From a bacterium (GTDB lineage: Bacteria > Cyanobacteriota > Vampirovibrionia > Obscuribacterales > Obscuribacteraceae), in NCBI GenBank assembly GCA_018062085.1, contig JAGOSY010000004.1, positions 124,001 to 188,000 on the forward strand: DNA of 64,000 nucleotides, written 5' to 3'. Positions 9,133 through 18,456 of the stretch are shown here, in pieces. The position numbers and the translations under genes were made by a program. The notes under the pieces are model-generated. The model saw only the letters and a program-made list of their open reading frames with translations. It was not told the origin of the DNA and made no database searches. Numbering within the stretch: position 1 is the stretch's first letter; every line of letters begins with the position of its first letter.

Positions 9133-9612
9133 CTAAAGTAGTTTCTCGATGTCGGCCGAAATATCGGCAGGCTCAACATTTGGTGCATACCGTTTAACAA
9201 CATTGCCGTCGCGATCAACCAAGAACTTAGTGAAATTCCATTTGATGTCTTTCAAACCCAACAAGCCGGGAACTTTGTCAGTCAAATATTTGTAGAGCGG
9301 GTGAGCATGTTCACCATTTACTTCAATCTTATCGAACATCTGAAAATCAACACCATAGTTCTTCTGACAGAATGCACCAATTTCAGTGCTATCACCGGGC
9401 TCTTGCGCACCAAATTGATTGCAAGGGAAACCAAGAAGACTAAGGCCTCTGTTTGAATACTCTTTATGCAGTTTCTCAAGACCGGCGTACTGAGAAGTAA
9501 AACCACACTTACTGGCTGTATTGACTATCAGCATTACATTGCCCTTGTATTGCTCTAATTTGATTTCGCTTCCATCAAGGGCCTTGGCAGTGTATTCGTA
9601 AACTGTACTCAT
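9133..9612 (-). CDS. Glutathione/thioredoxin-dependent peroxidase (GPx family)
   Basis: This 159-residue enzyme reduces hydrogen peroxide and organic hydroperoxides. The catalytic set of cysteine-type GPx is visible: Cys36 in NTASKCGFT, Gln66 in FPCNQFG, and Trp125-Asn126 in KWNFTKF. Cys82 (FCQKNYGV) sits at the resolving position of thioredoxin-dependent family members, so thioredoxin is a more likely reductant than glutathione. The length is typical. It lies 25 bases after the PdeM gene on the same strand, with AGGAAT upstream, suggesting it is the last gene of the repair operon. Confidence 0.94.
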   Translation of the reverse strand: MSTVYEYTAKALDGSEIKLEQYKGNVMLIVNTASKCGFTSQYAGLEKLHKEYSNRGLSLLGFPCNQFGAQEPGDSTEIGAFCQKNYGVDFQMFDKIEVNGEHAHPLYKYLTDKVPGLLGLKDIKWNFTKFLVDRDGNVVKRYAPNVEPADISADIEKLL

Positions 9613-9637
9613 TTTTCTAATTCCTATTTCTACACTA

Positions 9638-10381
9638 TCAGGTCACGGGCACAACAGTATCATGGGCAATGACAAAAACTCTATCATTTCGACTCGGCCG
9701 AATCGTATAAGAGCCAGTAAAGGCACCATAAGCTGGCAATATCGCTGAGTTGGAGCGCAGCCAGAAGCAAGGCAGGCGCTCGCGCTGTTTACCCTGACCG
9801 GAGAGCGTAACAGAAGGATGAACGTGACCACAGAGAACGTAACCATCTTTACTTCTGATCGGCTCATGAGAGTAGAGAAAAGGCGCTTCCACCATCTGCC
9901 CATGAACTAAGTCGAGCTTCCATGACTGCGGCAGCTGCACCTTACAATCATGATTGCCAAGTATTAGAGTAACAGCTAGTTTCTCATGCTCCGCTCTGAA
10001 GCGCTCGAATACTTCAACTTCAGTGTCAGTCATGCCGTCTTGGGCATGAACAAGATCACCAAGTATAATCAGGCGAGCGATTGATAGCTCTTTGATCAAT
10101 TGGCCTAAGCGCAAAAGGTCAAAATCACTAATACCATCTGGTGCAAAAAAATTTCGCGAGCGAAAAGAAGCAGCCTTGCCAATATGCACGTCGGCCAGCA
10201 CAAGGGTGCTAGAGCTGGGAATATACATTGCTTTCTGCGGCAGCAAGATTACTGTTTGCCCAGCCAGTAAGACTGACTGCGCGCCGTTGGGAACAAATGC
10301 TTCCGATTCTCTAGATATTTCATTGCTAGAATTTTCGTTGCCAGATTTTAAATCACTAGTATTTAGACTGCCAGATTGCAA
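9638..10381 (-). CDS. pdeM: Ligase-associated DNA damage response endonuclease PdeM (metallophosphoesterase)
   Basis: This calcineurin-like phosphoesterase of 247 residues carries the metal-binding motifs DVHIGK (D-x-H), GDLVHAQDG (GDxxH), GNHD and GHVHP in order. Its family belongs to the ligase-associated repair set, and the neighbours here are the other three members. The only start near the helicase stop is TTG 10381, two bases after that stop, so translation is probably coupled. This gives an unusually long polar leader of about 38 residues before the conserved core (AGQTVILLPQKAMY). A start inside the leader is possible but no better codon is seen. Confidence 0.88.
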   Translation of the reverse strand: MQSGSLNTSDLKSGNENSSNEISRESEAFVPNGAQSVLLAGQTVILLPQKAMYIPSSSTLVLADVHIGKAASFRSRNFFAPDGISDFDLLRLGQLIKELSIARLIILGDLVHAQDGMTDTEVEVFERFRAEHEKLAVTLILGNHDCKVQLPQSWKLDLVHGQMVEAPFLYSHEPIRSKDGYVLCGHVHPSVTLSGQGKQRERLPCFWLRSNSAILPAYGAFTGSYTIRPSRNDRVFVIAHDTVVPVT

Positions 10382-10383
10382 AT

Positions 10384-12927
10384 TTAGCGCCTCATATCTT
10401 TAGCCAAATCAAGCTGCATGCGCAAAATGCGTTGAGCCAGTTTTTCAGAGGTAAGTTTGCCGCGCAATCTATCCACCATTAGGGGTAGACAAAAAGGCGA
10501 GGCTTTAGTTAGAGACATCTCTATAATTTCTGAGTTTGCCAAGCGACTCAAAGCTCTAATCATACGACTAATCTCCAAATGTCTCTCTAACACTTCGTCA
10601 TGGGCTTGCCGCACAAGTAAATTGCCCGGGTCAAAGTCAACAAAGACGTCGTAGAGCAACCCACTAGAAACTTGCACTTGTTTTACAGTTTTATTAGCTC
10701 CCGGGTACCCCTGAAAGATTAGGCCTGCCACCCTGGCAATTTCTCTAAACTGGCGCTTAGCCATCTCAGTAGAATTGAGACAGGCGCGAATATCATCAGC
10801 TAAATTGTCGTAGCGAAAGTTTCTAAAAAAGTGGGAGGCTTTCGCTGCATTTTCTTCATCACCCTGATCGCCAAAGAGAATCGGCCTGTCCGAAAGTATT
10901 TCAAAGCCCCAATCGTTCATAGCTATAGAATAGGTAGATGGACTGATGCGCGACAACTGATAGGCCACAAGAATAGCAATGCCTTCATTTACTAGGCGGC
11001 CTTCAAAAGGATAAACAAAAAGATGATAGCCGTCCCTTGACTTATACGTCTCCACCAAAATTTGCCCTAACTCGGGAAGACTTGAGCGTTTGGCCTGTAG
11101 TTCTAAAAGTGGCCGCAAGAAAGTCATTTCAATATTGCCGTAGTCACCCTCACTGGCCTGACTGATGAGCAGCCGCACTTCGTAGGCAAGTTCACTAGAA
11201 AGTGGCAGACGACCACCCATCCAACGGGGAATAATGCCGGACTTAATCGGTGAGATTCTCACCCGTGCTTTCATTCCGCGCACTTCTACGAGTTCAAGAT
11301 AGCGCCCGGCAAAAATAAAGCGATCACCTTTCTTAAGGCGACTTATAAAAGATTCTTCCACCTGACCGATTCGTTCGCCTGATGTAAAACAGACCTCAAT
11401 GGCTTGATCAGAAACAATGGTGCCAATCGACAAGCGATGTTTTAAAGCAAGAGTTTTATCTGAAATTATAAAACAACCACCTTCTTGGCGAATACGCTGA
11501 TACTCAGGATAGGCTTTGAGAGCGGTTCCTCCAGTACCGACAAAATTTAGTACCCAATTCCAATCTTCTCTAGTAAGGTCACGAAAGGCGTGAGTTCGTC
11601 TAACTTCCTCATATAAATTTTCAGGTTCAAAACCAGTGCCAAGGGCTATTGTCACCACATGCTGACAAAGCACATCAATCGAATTACATAGTGGATAGCG
11701 CGACTCGACATTGCCTTTGCTTATGGCAATGCGGGCAGCTGCCATCTCCACAAGTTCAAGAGCATGACTAGGTACTAAATATAGTTTACTGACCAGACCG
11801 GGACTATGACCACTGCGACCAGCTCGCTGCATAGCTCGCGCTACACCCTTAGGGCTGCCGATTTGAACCACTCGGTCTACCGGTGAAAAATCAACACCAA
11901 GATCTAAACTCGATGTTGATACTACAAATTTCAAGCGTTCTTCTTTCAGGGCCAGTTCAACCCAACGCCTCACCTCAGCGTCAAGAGAGCCGTGATGCAA
12001 TGCCGCTATGCCGCAGAAGTCTTCACGGGCTTCGATGATGCGCTGGTACCACTGCTCAGTTTGCGAGCGCACATTGGTGAAAACTATCGACGTTCTTCCA
12101 CCATCGATAAGCTTAATCACTTCTTCGATCATGGGCAGACCTGTATGACCGGTCCACGGCAAATTATCCAGACTTGCAGGTAAGACCGATTGCGCCACCA
12201 CTTCTTTATTTATTTTGGCCTGCACCAGACAAGATTTACTTTTATCATGATTGCCGAGCAAACAGTCTAATGACTGATCTAGATTGCCAATAGTGGCCGA
12301 CAAGCCCCAAATACGCAAATCAGGAGAGAGCTTGCGCAGTCGAGCCAGGGCCAACTCCACTTGCACTCCGCGCTTATTACCAATCAACTCATGCCATTCA
12401 TCTACCACTACTAACTTCAGGTGCTTGAAGTTCTCAGCACTATTTTCGTAAGAAAGCAGAATCGAAAGGCTTTCAGGAGTTGTCACCAATGCCGATGGCA
12501 AATTATCTTTCTGCTTGGCCCTGCGACTTGAAGAAGTATCACCAGTACGTGTTTCAACCGTAAATGGCAAATTAAGATCGCGCACTGGTTCCTGCAAGCT
12601 CAAAGCAATGCCATTGGCGAGAGCACGCAGTGGCGTCAACCACAAAACAGTAAGTGGTAAGTGACCGCGTTTATCTTTTTTGCTGACAATCATGCCAGTA
12701 AGATCGCCAAGGGCCATCCACTCTACTAGCGGCGCCGGCCAAATAGCATAGGTTTTACCCGTACCAGTAGAAGCATGAATGAGCCCGCTATAACCATCGA
12801 GGTAGCGCTGCCATGTCTCTTTTTGAAAGTCAAAAACCTGCCAGCTCTTCTTTTCAAACCAGTCGACAATTGGCTGTGAGCCTTGGGGATTGGGCACTGG
12901 TCGGAGATTGCCTGACGAAGCTACCAT
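10384..12927 (-). CDS. Ligase-associated DNA damage response DEXH-box helicase (Lhr-Core type)
   Basis: This 847-residue superfamily 2 helicase has Walker A STGTGKT at 53-59, motif II DEWHEL, motif III SATIGN, and motif VI RAGRSGH, followed by the winged-helix and C-terminal domains of the Lhr core. DEWH instead of DEAH is typical of Lhr proteins. It probably translocates 3' to 5' on single-stranded DNA and works with the neighbouring exonuclease, phosphoesterase and ligase. The start ATG is at 12927; the 350 bases before it contain a 38-base palindrome and no gene, so helicase and pdeM may have a promoter separate from the ligase. Confidence 0.94.
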   Translation of the reverse strand: MVASSGNLRPVPNPQGSQPIVDWFEKKSWQVFDFQKETWQRYLDGYSGLIHASTGTGKTYAIWPAPLVEWMALGDLTGMIVSKKDKRGHLPLTVLWLTPLRALANGIALSLQEPVRDLNLPFTVETRTGDTSSSRRAKQKDNLPSALVTTPESLSILLSYENSAENFKHLKLVVVDEWHELIGNKRGVQVELALARLRKLSPDLRIWGLSATIGNLDQSLDCLLGNHDKSKSCLVQAKINKEVVAQSVLPASLDNLPWTGHTGLPMIEEVIKLIDGGRTSIVFTNVRSQTEQWYQRIIEAREDFCGIAALHHGSLDAEVRRWVELALKEERLKFVVSTSSLDLGVDFSPVDRVVQIGSPKGVARAMQRAGRSGHSPGLVSKLYLVPSHALELVEMAAARIAISKGNVESRYPLCNSIDVLCQHVVTIALGTGFEPENLYEEVRRTHAFRDLTREDWNWVLNFVGTGGTALKAYPEYQRIRQEGGCFIISDKTLALKHRLSIGTIVSDQAIEVCFTSGERIGQVEESFISRLKKGDRFIFAGRYLELVEVRGMKARVRISPIKSGIIPRWMGGRLPLSSELAYEVRLLISQASEGDYGNIEMTFLRPLLELQAKRSSLPELGQILVETYKSRDGYHLFVYPFEGRLVNEGIAILVAYQLSRISPSTYSIAMNDWGFEILSDRPILFGDQGDEENAAKASHFFRNFRYDNLADDIRACLNSTEMAKRQFREIARVAGLIFQGYPGANKTVKQVQVSSGLLYDVFVDFDPGNLLVRQAHDEVLERHLEISRMIRALSRLANSEIIEMSLTKASPFCLPLMVDRLRGKLTSEKLAQRILRMQLDLAKDMRR

Positions 12928-13276
12928 GACGGCCTTTTATTATTGTTCCAGCTAACTGTTGTTTCTAGATCTATATTCTAAATTCTTATTTTAGCCGCAA
13001 TAGCTGAAGTTGGCTCCACTCATATAGAAAATACTTGAGGACTCAAGTATTTTCTATATAAGTAGCTGAAATCCGAATAGCTGAAAAATGAAAAAAAGAA
13101 ACAAAGAAAGAAAGAGAAAAAAATTTATGCACTTGGTAAATTGCTAAGTTAGCGAGTTAGAACGAAAAAACTGCAAACACATTAGTAACGCTTGCCAGCA
13201 ATTAACGCAAACATCTTGTGAAAATGACGTGAGTGAGCATGAACGCACTGTGACGAAGCGCTACTTTCTTAGTATT
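12928..13276. promoter_or_regulatory. Non-coding gap inside the repair cluster
   Basis: This 349-base interval separates the ligase stop from the helicase start on the minus strand. It contains a perfect 18-bp inverted repeat (13022-13059) and an A/G-rich tract at 13085-13127 (T/C-rich on the transcribed strand). I see no coding frame. It probably carries a terminator or regulatory site for the ligase transcript and/or a promoter for the helicase. Confidence 0.5.
13022..13059. repeat. Perfect 18-bp inverted repeat with 2-base spacer
   Basis: The left arm ATATAGAAAATACTTGAG (13022-13039) and right arm CTCAAGTATTTTCTATAT (13042-13059) are perfect reverse complements around the spacer GA. The stem is AT-rich and no T-run follows on either strand, so it is not a standard intrinsic terminator. 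An operator for a dimeric regulator, a cruciform or an RNA processing hairpin are all possible. Confidence 0.9.
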
Positions 13277-14905
13277 CTATTTGCCATATAGTTCAAGCAT
13301 TTCGCGTAGATTAGTTAGGGTATCAGCCTCTTCTATGGGTTTGTCTGGCCGAAGACGAGCAATGCGAGGGAAACGCACAGCAATGCCTGACTTATGTCGA
13401 GGAGAATTTTGAATACCTTCAAAAGCAATCTCAAATACTAAGCCTGGTTTGACCGTGCGCACCGGTCCAAATTTCTCTAGTGTATTTTTGCGCACATAGT
13501 CATCGACTAACTTCATTTCTTCGTCAGTCAATCCTGAATAGGCTTTAGCAATTGGCACAAGCTTGTCGTCTTGCCAGACAGCAAAGGTGTAGTCGCTATA
13601 CAAACTAGCACGGCGGCCATGGCCGCGTTGAGCATAGACAAGCACAGCGTCCATAGAAAGGGGGTTAATCTTCCACTTCCACCAATCACCGCGTTTTCGA
13701 CCGACACCATATTCAGAGTCACGCCGCTTCAGCATTACTCCTTCCACTTTTAGCTTACGGCTATCAAGGCGCAAGCTACTGAGTTCTTCCCAACTATTGG
13801 CAAGCAGTTCAGCCGATATTCGCAGATGCTCACTAAGTGTGCCGCGACAGCTTGGTGCTACGTCGCACTGACCCGGCATCAAAATCGAAAGTAACTTTTC
13901 TCGGCGCTCAGTCATTGACTCTCGTCTTACGTCTTGACCAGCGGCTTCTAAAATATCGTAGGCCATAAAGACACAAGGCACTTCTGACAGAATTTTTTTA
14001 CCCACTGTCTTTCGTCCGATGCGCTGTTGCAGAAGAGCAAATGGTAAGACATCGCCCTCAGACCAGGCAAGAATTTCACCATCTAAAACTGTGCCATTGG
14101 GCAGGCGCGAAGCAGCGTTCATAATTTCAGGAAAGCGCTCGCTGATAAGCTCTTCACCACGGGACCATATAAATACCTGGCCATCGCGTTTAATCACCTG
14201 AGCCCTTATACCATCCCATTTCCACTCAATTTGAAAATCTTGAATTTCGCCTAAATTCGAAACTTCTTCTTGTATAGGATAGGCCAGATAAAACGGATAG
14301 GGGGTAGAGGCCATAGCATCGCCTGTTTCTTGGGCAATGATCTGTTCATACCATTGAGCCGATGGTTCCCAGTTGCCCATCATGCGATGCGCCACCACAT
14401 TGGGGTCGATACCACTAACTACTGCTAGTGCTTTGGTCACCATCTGCTGAGAAACACCAACGCGAAAGCCACCAGTAATTAGTTTATTGAAAATGAACTT
14501 TTGATCGAGCGAAAGCTTAGCCCAAGTTTCAACCAAATGGGCGGCAGTATCGATATCATCTAAGCTGCGCAAAACCAGCAAATAGGTCTCAACAAACCCT
14601 GTCAGCTCGACGTCAAGCTCGCCATTAAATTCAGGCAAAAGCAATGCCATGGTTTCTGCCAGGTCGCCAACATTGTCATAACACTCTTGAAATAGCCAAG
14701 GAGCCAAACCAGACAAATCAATAGTCAACTGCTTAAGAAGTGCAGTAGGTACCAACCTTCGCAACTTACGACCAGTGAGAAAGAAGACAGCCCAGCTAGC
14801 ATCGCTGCTAGATGCTTGCTTGAAATAGTGAACCAAGGCCTCCGACTTTTCACTAGTTTTGGTAGTGCGGTCTATGGTTTGATAAAGCTCAACGAAAGCT
14901 CTCAT
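13277..14905 (-). CDS. ATP-dependent DNA ligase (repair-associated)
   Basis: This 542-residue ligase seals DNA nicks using ATP. The nucleotidyl-transferase motif KWDGIR with the AMP-accepting Lys229 is clear, followed by DGEILAW (motif III region), EGVMLKR (motif IV) and WWKWK (motif V). An N-terminal DNA-binding domain covers residues 1-200 and an OB-fold follows from about 420. Length and domain order match the LigB/LigC-like ligases of the ligase-associated cluster, not LigD: there is no polymerase or Ku gene here. The ATG overlaps the exonuclease stop (ATGA), so the two are translationally coupled. Confidence 0.95.
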   Translation of the reverse strand: MRAFVELYQTIDRTTKTSEKSEALVHYFKQASSSDASWAVFFLTGRKLRRLVPTALLKQLTIDLSGLAPWLFQECYDNVGDLAETMALLLPEFNGELDVELTGFVETYLLVLRSLDDIDTAAHLVETWAKLSLDQKFIFNKLITGGFRVGVSQQMVTKALAVVSGIDPNVVAHRMMGNWEPSAQWYEQIIAQETGDAMASTPYPFYLAYPIQEEVSNLGEIQDFQIEWKWDGIRAQVIKRDGQVFIWSRGEELISERFPEIMNAASRLPNGTVLDGEILAWSEGDVLPFALLQQRIGRKTVGKKILSEVPCVFMAYDILEAAGQDVRRESMTERREKLLSILMPGQCDVAPSCRGTLSEHLRISAELLANSWEELSSLRLDSRKLKVEGVMLKRRDSEYGVGRKRGDWWKWKINPLSMDAVLVYAQRGHGRRASLYSDYTFAVWQDDKLVPIAKAYSGLTDEEMKLVDDYVRKNTLEKFGPVRTVKPGLVFEIAFEGIQNSPRHKSGIAVRFPRIARLRPDKPIEEADTLTNLREMLELYGK

Positions 14906-15975
14906 TGCTCAGAACCTGCTTCTGGGTTTACTGCAACTTCAAGATTCTCGACGCTAGGGGCTTCACTGACTTCAACTACTTCGCCGTCTTCGCCACTAAA
15001 GGCAGTTTCTAAAGCATGGGCGTCAATACCAAGATCAGTTAAGTAACGCACCAACGGCGGTGTATACCCGTGAGTGACAAGTACTCGCTCGGCGCCGGTG
15101 GCGGCTATTGTTTCGGTTAATCCTTGCCAATCAGCATGGTCTGACATGACAAAGCCGCGATCAAGCGACCGCCTACGGCGAGCGCCACGCACACGCATCC
15201 AGCCGGAGGCAAAGGCATCAGAGCTCTTACCAAATTTGCGCGACCACAAGCTATCTTGGGCATTAGGAGGCGCCACCACTAAAGCACTGCGATCGATTGA
15301 GTCTTTGCTAATATCGCCAACATAAGTAGTACAGGGCAAGCGCACACCGCAACCGCGATAAACAGCATTCAGCGCTTCTACTGCGCCGTGGGTATAGATG
15401 GGGCCAATAGTTTGATCTACGCTCATTAGTAAACGCTGGGCTTTCCCCAAAGAGTAAGCATACAAAATGCTAACTTTGCCATCTTTAGCATTGGCTTGCC
15501 ACCACTGATTCACTTCGGCAGCGATAATTTCTGGTGCAGGAAAGCGATAAATCGGCAAACCAAAAGTAGACTCAGTGATAAATGTATGGCACCGCACGGC
15601 TTCGATTGCCTGACAACTAGGGTCACTCTGAGTTTTGTAATCACCGGAGACAACACAAATTTGGCCCTTATGCTCAATGCGAATTTGCGATGAACCCAAA
15701 ATATGACCGGCTGGGTGGAAGGAAACCATGGCATCTTTGATAGCAATCTGAACGCCATAATCTATAGTTTCAATCTTCGCTTCTTCCCCTAGCCTCAGCC
15801 GCAAAATTCCCTTTGAATCGCGCTGAGCCAAGTAAGCAGCTGAACCAGGGCGAGCGTGATCAGAATGCCCGTGGGTGATCAAGGCACGATTGACTGCCCG
15901 CCAAGGATCAATATAAAAATCTCCGGCCTGACAATACAAGCCCTGTTCTGTTACTCGTACTAGATCTTCCGCCAT
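14902..15975 (-). CDS. Ligase-associated DNA damage response exonuclease (SNM1-like, metallo-beta-lactamase fold)
   Basis: This 357-residue protein has the metallo-beta-lactamase metal-binding motif THGHSDH (His35, His37, Asp39, His40), PAGHILGS and SGDYK further on, and a late MSDHADW stretch of the beta-CASP/SNM1 type. It is the first gene of the repair cluster. Family members process DNA ends before ligation. Its 3' end overlaps the ligase start by four bases. The C-terminal 25 residues are Glu/Val-rich and look disordered. Confidence 0.93.
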   Translation of the reverse strand: MAEDLVRVTEQGLYCQAGDFYIDPWRAVNRALITHGHSDHARPGSAAYLAQRDSKGILRLRLGEEAKIETIDYGVQIAIKDAMVSFHPAGHILGSSQIRIEHKGQICVVSGDYKTQSDPSCQAIEAVRCHTFITESTFGLPIYRFPAPEIIAAEVNQWWQANAKDGKVSILYAYSLGKAQRLLMSVDQTIGPIYTHGAVEALNAVYRGCGVRLPCTTYVGDISKDSIDRSALVVAPPNAQDSLWSRKFGKSSDAFASGWMRVRGARRRRSLDRGFVMSDHADWQGLTETIAATGAERVLVTHGYTPPLVRYLTDLGIDAHALETAFSGEDGEVVEVSEAPSVENLEVAVNPEAGSEQ

Positions 15976-16089
15976 TTAGCTTCCAAAAAAACTTTCATAT
16001 TACAAATACTTGTCTATCTGTACATTGTGACAGCCACTCCAGCAGTTTTACCCAATCTAATACTGCTTCAAGATCGGTCTATAAATGCT

Positions 16090-16992
16090 TTAGTTCGCCC
16101 CTTGCAACAAGGCCGCTGCTTCTTTGTTATCTTTAGAGAGCTTCAACACTGACTCAGCCTCAGCTTTGACCAAATCGTTCTTGCCTAAAGTTTTGGCCAC
16201 AGTGGCGCACTTGAGATGATATTCAATATTTGACGGACTGCACTGAGTCGCTTTTTGCAAATCGGCTAAGGCCTTTTCAGGCATTTTGTTTTTAAAATAA
16301 GCTGAAGAGCGGCCGAAGTATAGGCCTCCGGCATCGTGATCGAGCCTCAAGCCGCTGGTATAAGTATCTACAGCATCAAGATAACTACCCTGATGCAACT
16401 GGCAATTGGCCAGAACTTCTATGGCTTTCAAATATTTGGGATTACTTTTGAGTAGCTCGCGACATTGATGGATAGCCAGGCCATACTGACCCAGGCTATA
16501 GTGACAGAGCGCTTGACCGAGCATTGCTTCTTTGCCATAAGCGCTTTTCTTTAGGGCCAGTATCGTCTGATAGTCGGCCATAGCCAGCTGATAAAAGCGA
16601 GTTGCGTAATAGCAGGCGGCCCGATCAAGAAGGGCTTTGTCATTCTCAGCATTAAGCTTTAGCGCCAGCGAAAAATCAGGTATGGCCCGCTCGTGCTTTT
16701 GCCACTCCATGAAAATATCGCCGCGTTTTACCAACAGACTGTCGCTAGCATCAATATCAATTGCTTTGTTCATGACCTCAATGGCCTTGGCCCACTCTTG
16801 AGATCTAATATAACCATCGCACTCGTTAACTAGCTCTGCCAGCTTCTCTGTTTTGCTCGAGCTAAAAGGCAAATTCTTCGGGGTTTCTGTCCTACTGGAG
16901 CCCATACGGCTGCTGTAGTTAAAAAAAGCAGCTAGCCCAGAAGCAGCCACAATAACTACAGTAACTATCGGTACTAGCGGTATCTTGGCCAT
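16090..16992 (-). CDS. Membrane-anchored tetratricopeptide-repeat protein
   Basis: This 300-residue protein begins with an uncleaved-looking hydrophobic anchor at residues 5-24 (VPIVTVVIVAASGLAAFF), followed by a short polar linker. About six TPR units fill residues 45-295, such as AIEVMNKAIDIDASDSLLVKRGDIF and ALADLQKATQCSPSNIEYHLKCA. It is likely tethered to the inner membrane with the repeats in the periplasm. It is transcribed away from the HtrA gene across a 127-base divergent region. The binding partner is unknown. Confidence 0.85.
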   Translation of the reverse strand: MAKIPLVPIVTVVIVAASGLAAFFNYSSRMGSSRTETPKNLPFSSSKTEKLAELVNECDGYIRSQEWAKAIEVMNKAIDIDASDSLLVKRGDIFMEWQKHERAIPDFSLALKLNAENDKALLDRAACYYATRFYQLAMADYQTILALKKSAYGKEAMLGQALCHYSLGQYGLAIHQCRELLKSNPKYLKAIEVLANCQLHQGSYLDAVDTYTSGLRLDHDAGGLYFGRSSAYFKNKMPEKALADLQKATQCSPSNIEYHLKCATVAKTLGKNDLVKAEAESVLKLSKDNKEAAALLQGAN

Positions 16993-17119
16993 TTAGAACC
17001 TAAAAACTAGTTTGCCAAGCAAGGCGAAATCTTCCAAGGTCAATATAATGAATTGCATGCGCTGTCCTTTACAGACAGTCTCTATCATACTGGTGTACCG
17101 CACAAGCTTGTAGCAAATC

Positions 17120-18385
17120 ATGGAAACAAATCAAAAACGGTCCAAAATCAGAAGGAATAGACAAGGAAAGATTCAACGAACATCTTTGCTCCTTGGACTA
17201 GCAGTAGGAGTAGCCTTAGCCACAGCATTTTATGCTGGCCGCCAATCGGGCCAATCTGGTGACTCTAGTAGTAGCGGTGACCCAAATTCGGCAAATCGGG
17301 CTGGCCACGAAGTTATCACAGTCAGACACCCAGCTTCAAACTTATCGATAAGTGGGGCAAAAGGAGCCTCTGGTGGAGCAATTGGTGCCAGCACAATAGC
17401 CGACATTGCTCAAGAGGCTGGCTCTTGGGTAGTCAATATCGACACCACCAAAGTCATTAGCTACGCGCCACAACCAGAAGTTTTTGCCTACGGCGACCAA
17501 CAATTTGTAGTGCAGCAACCAGCTCAAGTCACACAACAAAGAGGAATTGGTTCTGGCCTAATTATCAAAGCAGACGGCTACATTCTCACCAACAACCATG
17601 TGGTTGGGCGGGCAGATCAAATTAAGGTGACCCTTTCAGACAAAAGAGAATTTGATGGTCAGATTGTTGGGCGAGACCCCGACAACGACTTGGCTCTCGT
17701 AAAAATTGACGCTAAGAACCTGCCCGTGGCGAGAATCGGCGCCAGTAAGAATGTCAGACCTGGAGACTGGGCCATAGCCATAGGCTCGCCAGCTGGCCTA
17801 GACCACTCCGTCACCCTTGGCATCGTCAGCGCCTTAGAGCGCTCTCTTTTTGAGATTTCTGAGCGAGGCCAGCTAATTCAGACTGACGCTGCTATCAATC
17901 CCGGTAACTCGGGTGGGCCACTTCTCAACATTCAAGGAGAAGTAATTGGCATCAACACGGCTGTAAGCAGCTCAATGGGAGGCGGGCATCAGATTCAAAA
18001 TATTGGTTTTGCCATTCCCTCTGAAGTTTTTCAAGATACTGTCGAACAATTGCTTGCTTCAGGCGAAGTAAAGCGACCTTATGTCGGCGTGCTCATGCAA
18101 GAGCTTTCACCTCGATTGCTAGAAGAGCTATCTTTGCCTCCAACTCTCAAAGGGATACGAGTGAGCCGGGCAACCCCAGGAAGCCCTGCTGCTGAAGCTG
18201 GAGTTGAGGACGGCGACATCGTTACAAGTATCGATGGCAAACAAATTTCTTCGGTAGAGCAATTAAGAGCCAATGTGCGCAACCACAAAGTTGGAGAAGG
18301 CGTTATTTTTCAGGTTCTCAGACAGGGTAAAAGCAAGTCTATCAAAGTCATAGTCGGAGACTTGAAGGCTTATCGCCACCAATAG
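17120..18385 (+). CDS. htrA: HtrA/Deg-family serine protease with PDZ domain
   Basis: This 421-residue protease degrades or holds misfolded envelope proteins. Residues 24-41 form a signal anchor, followed by a Ser/Gly-rich linker. The trypsin-like S1C domain shows the catalytic triad: His in LTNNHVV, Asp in DNDLALVKI, Ser in NPGNSGGPL. One PDZ domain occupies about 320-415 (KGIRVSRATPGSPAAEAGVEDGDIV). One PDZ domain and an N-terminal anchor match the HhoA/HhoB/DegS-like subgroup found in cyanobacteria. The ATG at 17120 lacks a strong Shine-Dalgarno. Confidence 0.94.
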   Translation: METNQKRSKIRRNRQGKIQRTSLLLGLAVGVALATAFYAGRQSGQSGDSSSSGDPNSANRAGHEVITVRHPASNLSISGAKGASGGAIGASTIADIAQEAGSWVVNIDTTKVISYAPQPEVFAYGDQQFVVQQPAQVTQQRGIGSGLIIKADGYILTNNHVVGRADQIKVTLSDKREFDGQIVGRDPDNDLALVKIDAKNLPVARIGASKNVRPGDWAIAIGSPAGLDHSVTLGIVSALERSLFEISERGQLIQTDAAINPGNSGGPLLNIQGEVIGINTAVSSSMGGGHQIQNIGFAIPSEVFQDTVEQLLASGEVKRPYVGVLMQELSPRLLEELSLPPTLKGIRVSRATPGSPAAEAGVEDGDIVTSIDGKQISSVEQLRANVRNHKVGEGVIFQVLRQGKSKSIKVIVGDLKAYRHQ

Positions 18386-18456
18386 AAGAGCACTTGGCTA
18401 AACGTCGCAACCGCACCAAAGGGTACAATAAGTACTCTTAGCTACGGTTGTGGTCG

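Noticed and set aside
13085..13127. A/G-rich tract (AAAGAAAGAAAGAG)
   Set aside because: Simple low-complexity sequence; no regular unit count large enough to call a microsatellite.
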